Assembly: GCA_022572105.1 (NCBI GenBank) | Contig: JACZWN010000111.1 | Location: 1-11,060 of the forward strand | Direction: 5' to 3' | Length of the DNA stretch: 11,060 nucleotides | DNA from: Pseudomonadota bacterium | GTDB lineage: Bacteria > Pseudomonadota > Alphaproteobacteria > Kiloniellales > J153 | Shown here: positions 6,826 through 11,060 of the stretch, piece by piece | Layout of the letters: each line of letters opens with the position of its first letter | How positions within the stretch are numbered: position 1 is the first letter of the stretch | Notes under the pieces: generated by a model | Database searches by the model: none | Seen by the model: the letters and a program-made list of their open reading frames with translations, nothing else | What the model was told of the DNA's origin: nothing | Program-made: the position numbers and the translations under genes

Positions 6826-6855
6826 ATTATGAGCGAACATCAACCAACACAGCAA
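6826..6855 (-). promoter_or_regulatory. Candidate sigma70 promoter of the dctPQM-thiolase-DUF35-ligase operon
   Basis: Minus-strand TTGCTG (6855-6850) and CATAAT (6831-6826) are separated by 18 bases in the AT-rich region upstream of dctP. This predicts a leader of about 70 bases. The -35 box directly adjoins the left arm (6856-6862) of an inverted repeat, a suitable place for activation by the divergent LysR protein. Prediction from sequence match only. Confidence 0.45.
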
Positions 6856-6898
6856 GTTATATAAATTTATCAACATCCATAAGAAATTCTGATATAAC
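6856..6898. promoter_or_regulatory. Inverted repeat, candidate LysR operator
   Basis: GTTATAT (6856-6862) is the exact reverse complement of ATATAAC (6892-6898), with 29 bases between. A ten-base palindrome ATAAATTTAT (6861-6870) overlaps the left arm. The right arm covers the candidate lysR -10 box and the left arm touches the candidate dctP -35, which is the usual arrangement for a LysR protein that represses its own gene and activates the divergent one. Binding is inferred. Confidence 0.4.
6870..6898 (+). promoter_or_regulatory. Candidate sigma70 promoter of the lysR gene
   Basis: TCAACA (6870-6875) and TATAAC (6893-6898) have a 17-base spacer, matching 4 and 5 of 6 consensus positions. 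Transcription would begin near 6905, about 24 bases before the ATG at 6929, which supports that start and argues against the GTG at 6902. Confidence 0.45.
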
Positions 6899-6928
6899 GA
6901 GGTGCGTAATTTTTGGCGATCCACATCC

Positions 6929-7810
6929 ATGAACCTTAAGCAGATCGAAGCCTTCGTTCAGGTCGCCCGGACCGGCAGCGTCACCGCCGCAGCGGCTAGG
7001 CTCAACGCGACGCAGCCGGCGATCTCCATGCGGCTTAGGGAACTGGAGCGCAGCATCGAGGCCGACCTGTTCGATCGCTCGCACCGTGCCGTCCGGCTGA
7101 CGCCGGTCGGCCGCGCCTTCCTTGAGCATGCCGAGCGCATCCATGCCATGACCGAGGAGGCATTGGCTAAGTTCGGCGCGGCACGGGCGGTCACCGGGCA
7201 TATTCGCCTTGGCGTCACCGAGACGGTGGCGCTGACTTGGCTGCCGGACTTGGTCGAGCGTATCAACACCCGCTTTCCGGAGGTCGCCGTGGAGCTGGGC
7301 GTGGACCTGACCGCGGGTGTGTGGAACCGCTTGAACCGTGGCGATCTGGAGGTGGCATTGCTGCCGGGACCGGTCGCCGGCCCCAACCTGGAGTGCCGCT
7401 CGCTCGGCTTCATCCGCTACGACTGGATGGCGAGCCCCAGCCTCAACGTCCCCGACCGGCTGTTGACACCAACCGATCTCGCGGCCTGGCCGATCATCAC
7501 CCTCGGCCGCGAATCCAACCTGCACGACGTCATCGAAGCTTGGTTCCGCCACGACGAGGCGCGGCCCCGGCGGATCGATGTCTGCAACAGTCTCGGCGTC
7601 GTCGCCTCGCTGACAATGGCCGGCCTCGGCATCGCCATGCTGCCGCCCTCGATCTTCGCCGGCGAGCAGCGGCTCAAGACACTGGAAACGTCGCCCCGGC
7701 TTGAGGATCTGGAATTCGTCGCCGCCTATCCCCGCAACACGGAATCGCCGCTGATCCGATTCATCGTCGACATGGCCCAGACCGTCAGCACCTTCGACGC
7801 CGCTGCATAA
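6929..7810 (+). CDS. LysR-type transcriptional regulator
   Basis: The 293-aa protein begins MNLKQIEAFVQVARTGSVTA and continues through AAARLNATQPAISMRLRELE, the standard LysR winged helix-turn-helix (about residues 2-60), followed by LFDRSHRAVRLTPVGRAFLEHA. The effector domain (about 90-293) has the usual GHIRLGVTE opening and GLGIAMLPPS near its end. It is divergent from the TRAP/acyl-CoA operon across a 178-bp gap, so it probably senses the transported acid or its CoA ester and controls that operon and itself. The ATG at 6929 fits the family N-terminus; a GTG at 6902 would add nine non-conserved residues. No strong ribosome binding site is visible before 6929. No terminator with a clear T run follows. 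Confidence 0.93.
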   Translation: MNLKQIEAFVQVARTGSVTAAAARLNATQPAISMRLRELERSIEADLFDRSHRAVRLTPVGRAFLEHAERIHAMTEEALAKFGAARAVTGHIRLGVTETVALTWLPDLVERINTRFPEVAVELGVDLTAGVWNRLNRGDLEVALLPGPVAGPNLECRSLGFIRYDWMASPSLNVPDRLLTPTDLAAWPIITLGRESNLHDVIEAWFRHDEARPRRIDVCNSLGVVASLTMAGLGIAMLPPSIFAGEQRLKTLETSPRLEDLEFVAAYPRNTESPLIRFIVDMAQTVSTFDAAA

Positions 7811-7812
7811 CG

Positions 7813-7827
7813 AGCGGCTCTTCCGCT
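7813..7827 (+). terminator. Weak stem-loop after lysR
   Basis: AGCGG (7813-7817) pairs with CCGCT (7823-7827) around a five-base loop, followed by TTTA only, a few bases after the lysR stop at 7808-7810. The stem is short and the T run poor, so termination here is doubtful. Confidence 0.25.
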
Positions 7828-7875
7828 TTATGTTCGCGATCCCATCCGGGAGGACCGCGTGAACAGGCCCCGCAA

Positions 7876-7891
7876 GGGCTTTGTCGCATTA
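7876..7891. repeat. Possible terminal inverted repeat of the degraded IS
   Basis: GGGCTTTGTCGCATTA lies just beyond the transposase remnant, at the position expected of the IS right end, and has the GG-TTTGT-GCA look of many IS terminal repeats. The opposite end is not in the window, so this cannot be verified by pairing. Confidence 0.35.
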
Positions 7892-8069
7892 AACCGGTAG
7901 GACGTGGCAGATCAGCAGCGGCCAAGGCTCTCGCGCGGCGAGTTGACGCCATTCAGCGAGCGCGGTAGCGCGGTTCTGCTTGAAAATATCGCGCCGGTCG
8001 GTTGAGGTTGCGGTCGTGGTTGAAGTGGTTGTGAATCGAGGCCTGGGCGGCGGCAAATATTCGGAATTA
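7889..8069 (-). pseudogene. Truncated, frameshifted IS transposase C-terminus
   Basis: Read on the minus strand from 8069, the first frame gives FRIFAAAQASIHNHFNHDRN. One extra base near 7997 then shifts the frame, and the next gives RRDIFKQNRATALAEW followed by RQLAA. Together these resemble the C-terminus of DDE transposases of the IS6-like group, which commonly read about HNHFN-x-ERHL...RxAALAEW; this is recalled from the family and was not checked by search. The upstream part of the gene is absent: it stops exactly where repeat copy 2 begins (8070), and nothing transposase-like continues beyond that element. The second frame runs on to TAA 7891-7889. The fragment is dead and marks past mobile-element activity at this junction. 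Confidence 0.7.
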
Positions 8070-8074
8070 TACCA
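8066..8074 (-). promoter_or_regulatory. Extended -10 box at the outer left end of repeat copy 2
   Basis: On the minus strand the element end plus flank reads TGGTATAAT, a perfect extended -10 pointing leftward into the transposase remnant and antisense towards lysR. It equals the box formed at the right end of copy 1. The other two element ends form only TATTAA and TATGAG. Activity is unproven. Confidence 0.3.
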
Positions 8075-8356
8075 AGGAGCGTTGATAATGACCCATAGAG
8101 ATCGGGCAGGCGATCCGTCGGGCCAACGGGCGGGTAGCAGGGAAGCCGCGGGCGATGCGGGGCATCGTCAAGGCCTTCCGACGCCCGCACCGATTCGCCC
8201 GCTGCCGGTTCGCCCGCGCGACCGGCACGGCGGCCTCCCAAGGCTTTCGGACGGCGTCCCGCATGGCTTGCGATGCCCGGCATCGCCGCACCATGCGCTC
8301 CTGGCCGAAAACCCTGGGAAGCCGTCTCTATGGGTCATTATCAAGGACCTTTGGTA
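8070..8356. mobile_element. MITE-like repeat element, copy 2 (287 bp, more diverged)
   Basis: This is the second copy of the element at 157-429, in the same orientation and bounded by TA at 8070-8071 and 8355-8356. Its terminal repeats match at 28 of 32 positions, with all mismatches in the outer 12 bases, and its internal 20-bp inverted repeat has three mismatches, so it looks older or less constrained than copy 1. The middle part (8187-8227) is 14 bp longer than in copy 1. It carries no credible gene. It separates the IS remnant from the B3/4 gene, whose start lies 36 bases beyond its right end, so that gene's promoter must lie in or beyond the element. Confidence 0.85.
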
Positions 8357-8392
8357 TGAGCCCGCCGGAAGCATGGCGCCGAGGAAGCTTAC

Positions 8393-9070
8393 GTGATCGA
8401 GATCGCCATCGCCGAGGATTTTGCGACCGCCGGGGTCAGCGTCACGCTCGGCTGCATCCAGGCGCGCGTCGCGGTCGACAAAGGCAGCGCCACCCTGGGC
8501 CAGGCGCTGAGGCTGGAGGCCGAGCTGCGGGTCGAATCGCTCGACGACGCCCCGGTGTCCGAGGTGCCGGCGATTGCCGCCGCGCGCCGGGCGTTCAAGG
8601 CCCTCGGCAAGGACCCGAGCCGCTACCGCGTCTCCGCCGAGGCGCTGATGCGGCGCCTGGCCCAGAGCAAGGCGCTCTACCGCATCAACACGGTGGTCGA
8701 TACCAACAACCTGATCTCGCTGCACACCGGACTGTCCGCCGGCACCTACCGGGTCGAGGCGCTGGCCCCGCCGCTGGTCTTGCGCAAGGGCGGCGCGGGC
8801 GAGACCTACGAGGCGATCGGACGCGGGCCCTTCAACCTGGAGGGCCTGCCGGTCCTGGCCGACGCCCAGGGGCCGTTCGGCAGCCCAACGAGCGACAGCG
8901 AGCGCAGCATGATCACCCTCGACGCCGAAGCGGTCCTGATGGTGCTCTACGCCTTCGGGAACGGCCCGGGCCTTACGCGCGCGCTCGAGTTCGCGGCCGA
9001 CTGCCTGACCAGTTACTGTCACGCCCGGGAGGTCGAGACGGCGCTGATAACCGCGCGCGGATCGGGCTGA
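8393..9070 (+). CDS. B3/4 (tRNA-binding) domain protein
   Basis: The 225-aa protein is a stand-alone B3/4 domain, related to the B3/B4 module of the phenylalanyl-tRNA synthetase beta subunit. Conserved stretches are GKDPSRYRVSAEALMRRL (72-89), YRINTVVDTNNLISLHTGL (96-114) and PFGSPTSDSERSM (161-173). In PheRS this module edits mischarged tRNA; stand-alone members are small (about 220-240 aa) and mostly uncharacterised, so an RNA- or amino-acid-related role is inference. The start is GTG at 8393, with GAGGA seven bases upstream. The gene begins 36 bases after repeat copy 2 and is followed after 20 bases by the dioxygenase gene, probably in one transcript, although no functional link is evident. 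Confidence 0.85.
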   Translation: MIEIAIAEDFATAGVSVTLGCIQARVAVDKGSATLGQALRLEAELRVESLDDAPVSEVPAIAAARRAFKALGKDPSRYRVSAEALMRRLAQSKALYRINTVVDTNNLISLHTGLSAGTYRVEALAPPLVLRKGGAGETYEAIGRGPFNLEGLPVLADAQGPFGSPTSDSERSMITLDAEAVLMVLYAFGNGPGLTRALEFAADCLTSYCHAREVETALITARGSG

Positions 9071-9090
9071 AACGGCAAGGAAGGAAAATC

Positions 9091-9780
9091 ATGGCTGGGA
9101 AGGAGGAACACCGGGGCATCGGACCGGACGGGCCGCGATGCCTCGTGCGCCGGCGCCTGCTCACGGGCCTGACCGCGGGCGCCGCGCTCATCGTCACCGG
9201 CCGGGTGGCGCGGGCCGCCTGCGCGCTGACCGCGCCCCAGGTCGAGGGGCCGTTCTATCCCGTGGCCATCGGGGAGAATGACTGGGACCTGACCCGCGTT
9301 TCCGGCGGGACCGGCCGCGCCGAGGGCGAGGTGATCGAGGTCATCGGCCGGGTGCTCGACACCCAATGCAAGCCGCTGCCCGGCTGCGTGATCGAGGTCT
9401 GGCAGGCCAACGTCCACGGCCGCTACAGCCACCCGAGGGACCGGGGGGATGACCGGCCGCTCGACCCGAATTTCCAGGGCTACGCCCGGCTGTCGACCGA
9501 CCAGGAGGGACGCTATCGCTTCGTGACCATCGTGCCCGGGTCCTACCCGGCGATGGGCGACTGGGTTCGCCCGCCGCACATCCACTACAAGGTGCACGCG
9601 CCGTTCAACCCCCCGGTGACCACCCAGATGTACTTCGCCGGCCACCCCCTCAACGACAAGGACCTGCTGCTGGCGCCGCTAACGCCAGCGCAGCGCGCCG
9701 GGCTCGAGGTCGCCTTCGACGCCAAGGGCGCGGACGGCGTCCGCCGCGGCACCTTCAACCCGGTCCTCGGCGCGGGCTAG
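9091..9780 (+). CDS. Tat-exported intradiol ring-cleavage dioxygenase
   Basis: The 229-aa protein begins with a twin-arginine signal: three arginines at 20-22 before a hydrophobic stretch (LLTGLTAGAALIVTG) and a likely cleavage after ARA at 42. The mature part is a protocatechuate 3,4-dioxygenase beta-like domain: VEGPFYP (51-57), VIEVWQANVHGRYSHP (100-115), VPGSYP (148-153) and RPPHIHYKV (160-168). All four non-haem Fe(III) ligands expected of the family are present as Tyr112, Tyr152, His163 and His165. Intradiol enzymes cut catechol-type rings between the two hydroxyls. Export suggests a periplasmic enzyme that receives its iron in the cytoplasm, acting on an unknown catechol-type substrate. 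The ATG at 9091 has an AAGGAAGG-type ribosome binding site. It follows the B3/4 gene by 20 bases. Confidence 0.92.
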   Translation: MAGKEEHRGIGPDGPRCLVRRRLLTGLTAGAALIVTGRVARAACALTAPQVEGPFYPVAIGENDWDLTRVSGGTGRAEGEVIEVIGRVLDTQCKPLPGCVIEVWQANVHGRYSHPRDRGDDRPLDPNFQGYARLSTDQEGRYRFVTIVPGSYPAMGDWVRPPHIHYKVHAPFNPPVTTQMYFAGHPLNDKDLLLAPLTPAQRAGLEVAFDAKGADGVRRGTFNPVLGAG

Positions 9781-9875
9781 GCGCCGCCGGCGGGGGTACC
9801 GGGTTCGGGTTGAACGGGGAAGGCCGAACGCCGCACCCGCGCGCGCCTCAATGGCTGGTCCTCAATGGCTGGTCC
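9781..9875. other. Intergenic region between convergent dioxygenase and pcm genes
   Basis: These 95 bases separate two genes that end towards each other. They begin GC-rich with short self-complementary stretches (cgccggcg near 9783-9791) and end in a 14-bp tandem repeat. No hairpin with a T run is visible, so no classical terminator can be assigned. Confidence 0.5.
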
Positions 9876-9888
9876 TCAATGGCTGGTA
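9847..9888. repeat. 14-bp tandem repeat, three copies, over the pcm stop codon
   Basis: The unit ctcaatggctggtc occurs at 9847-9860 and 9861-9874, and a third copy with one change at its last base at 9875-9888. The third copy contains the TGA stop and the last codons of pcm (minus strand). Being 14 bp, each unit shifts the frame by two, so gain or loss of a unit downstream of the stop would not alter the protein. Confidence 0.9.
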
Positions 9889-10553
9889 ATGAGCGGCGAG
9901 AAGACGACCTGGAAGATATCGCGGGTCGCGATGCGCCCGTCCAGGGCCTTGTCCACCACCAGGAGCTGCTGCTTGTCGGGCAGGCCGGCGGGCACGACCA
10001 TGCGCCCCCCCGGCTTGAGCTGCTGCAGCAGCGCCGGCGGCAAGAGCTCCGGGGCGGCGGCCACCATGATCCGGTCGAAGGGCGCGTGCTCGGGCCAGCC
10101 CTGGGCGCCGTCGCCGATTTTGAATTGAATGTTGTCGCAACCCAGGGCGCCGAGGCGCGCCTCGCCCTCGCGCCCCAGCTCGGCGTGGATCTCGACGGTA
10201 AAGACCTCCTCGGCCAGGAGCGCCAGGATCGCGGAGTGGTAACCGAACCCGGTGCCGATCTCGAGCAGCTTGTCGCCCTCCTCGATGTCGAGCAGGTCGG
10301 TCATGAGCGCGACCATGAAGGGCTGCGAGACGGTCTTGTCGCAGCCGATGGGGATCGGGCTGTCGGCATAGGCCACGTGCTGCAATTCCATGGGCACGAA
10401 GAGGTGGCGCGGGACCTTCGCCATGGCGGCGAGGACGCGCTCGTCGAGCCGCTCCTTGTCGGTCTGGTCGCTGCTGAGCTGCACGTAGAGCTCGATCAGC
10501 TCCACCATCGACTGGCGGGCCTCGGTGTAATCGGCTTCGCTGGTGCTCGACAT
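9876..10553 (-). CDS. pcm: Protein-L-isoaspartate O-methyltransferase
   Basis: The 225-aa protein is a Pcm-type SAM-dependent methyltransferase that methylates isoaspartyl residues of damaged proteins and so starts their repair. Signs are VLAAMAKVPRHLFVP (40-54), PIGCDKTVSQPFMVALMTDLL (from about 68), the SAM-binding motif LLEIGTGFGYHSAILALL (96-113), followed by FTVEIHAEL, and GDGAQGWPEHAPFDRIMVAAA (from 148). Length is near the usual 205-225 aa. The ATG at 10553 gives the expected short N-terminal lead; an ATG at residue 16 (MVELIELYV) is an alternative. The in-frame extension upstream of 10553 is Pro/Arg-rich and not protein-like, so it is excluded. The ribosome binding site is weak (GAGG close to the start). 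The gene converges with the dioxygenase gene. Confidence 0.93.
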   Translation of the reverse strand: MSSTSEADYTEARQSMVELIELYVQLSSDQTDKERLDERVLAAMAKVPRHLFVPMELQHVAYADSPIPIGCDKTVSQPFMVALMTDLLDIEEGDKLLEIGTGFGYHSAILALLAEEVFTVEIHAELGREGEARLGALGCDNIQFKIGDGAQGWPEHAPFDRIMVAAAPELLPPALLQQLKPGGRMVVPAGLPDKQQLLVVDKALDGRIATRDIFQVVFSPLITSH

Positions 10554-11060
10554 CGCCTCGCTCGCCGCGAAAGGGGCCAAGGTCCCGCCCCGGCGCACCG
10601 GCGGCGGACAAGGGCCATTGAAGCACGAAATCGGGCCGAATTCGAGACGGGACTTGCGCGCGTGATGGGGAAAGTTAGGAACGATTCCCCGCCATGGCAG
10701 CTCCCGGATGCCCTGGCGGCGGCCGGGCCGGCCTCGGATTTTCGGGCGCGGGCAACGGCAAACAGGCCGGGAGAAATAGAATTCGTCGCAAATTCGAAAG
10801 ACGCCGGGTCGAAGCCAAGGCGAAGGTTTCACCACCGAGCCCGCGCCCGGCCCGAGGGGGCGGTCCCCACGGGGGTGGTCCGAGAAGGCGGTCCGAGGGG
10901 GGGGGCGGCGGAATATTCTATGGACGGCGGGCCTTGCGCGACGCGTTCGGCCAGGGCATATCGAGGCGGGAGCGCCAGGCGGATGGGGAACCAGGACGGT
11001 GAGCGCAATGATCGGTGAGGCCCCGACCGGCTGATCGGCGCGCATGCGGCCTACCGCGCC
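10554..11060. other. About 500 bp upstream of pcm without a convincing gene; G-rich tract
   Basis: Open frames here on both strands are dominated by Arg, Pro and Gly and resemble no known protein, so none is called. The region probably holds the pcm promoter, but no clear -35/-10 pair was found; the least GC-rich part is about 10775-10800. Runs of 5, 5 and 9 G on the + strand (10856-10860, 10871-10875, 10897-10905) make a G-rich tract that could form a quadruplex or reflect a low-complexity stretch. The last 40 bases may begin a gene that runs off the right edge, but this cannot be decided. Confidence 0.5.

Noticed and set aside
6902..6928. GTG at 6902 as the lysR start
   Set aside because: It would lie at or before the predicted transcription start and adds nine residues absent from the usual LysR N-terminus.
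10554..11045. N-terminal extension of pcm to about 11045
   Set aside because: The added residues are Pro/Arg-rich, have no family counterpart, and come from a gene-free G/C-rich region.
1..11060. CRISPR arrays, tRNA or rRNA genes, riboswitches, phage genes, toxin-antitoxin pairs or anti-phage systems
   Set aside because: I saw no regularly spaced repeats, cloverleaf or rRNA-like sequence, and no protein with such signatures on either strand.

Overview
The window is GC-rich and looks like an alphaproteobacterial chromosome, probably of the Rhodospirillales type. This rests on the C-terminus of a chromosomal-type ParA at the left edge, tightly packed GC-rich operons, a complete TRAP transporter and Pcm; it is inferred from protein resemblance recalled by eye, with no database search.

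Layout: (1) 1-156, the end of parA on the + strand. (2) 157-429, a 273-bp non-coding repeat element with perfect 32-bp terminal inverted repeats that start and end in TA (MITE-like, copy 1). (3) 401-6750, a six-gene minus-strand operon, in transcription order dctP, dctQ, dctM (TRAP transporter), a thiolase-fold protein without the thiolase cysteine, a DUF35 zinc-ribbon/OB-fold protein, and an AMP-forming acyl-CoA synthetase. The last four genes are nearly contiguous or overlap. (4) 6929-7810, a divergent LysR-type regulator, separated from dctP by an AT-rich 178-bp region with two promoter candidates and an inverted repeat. (5) 7889-8069, a frameshifted C-terminal remnant of an IS transposase. 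(6) 8070-8356, copy 2 of the repeat element, in the same orientation. (7) 8393-9780, a B3/4-domain protein and a Tat-exported intradiol dioxygenase, both on the + strand. (8) 9876-10553, a convergent pcm on the minus strand whose stop codon lies in a 14-bp tandem repeat. (9) 10554-11060, about 500 bp without a convincing gene but with long G runs.

Reading of the region: the LysR protein probably controls uptake of an organic acid by the TRAP system. The acid is then activated by the acyl-CoA synthetase and processed by the thiolase-fold/DUF35 pair. Because the thiolase-fold protein lacks the nucleophilic Cys and the usual GHP histidine, a retro-aldol type C-C cleavage, as in the steroid side-chain enzyme pair Ltp2/ChsH2-DUF35, is a more attractive hypothesis than ordinary thiolysis. 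The substrate cannot be read from the sequence.

The most unusual structure is the pair of direct repeat elements that exactly bracket the catabolic locus (about 8.2 kb). Copy 1 sits one base-step after the parA stop, where parB would normally follow, and it supplies the last codons and stop of the acyl-CoA synthetase. Copy 2 abuts a truncated IS remnant. This suggests a segment delimited or rearranged through the repeat elements.
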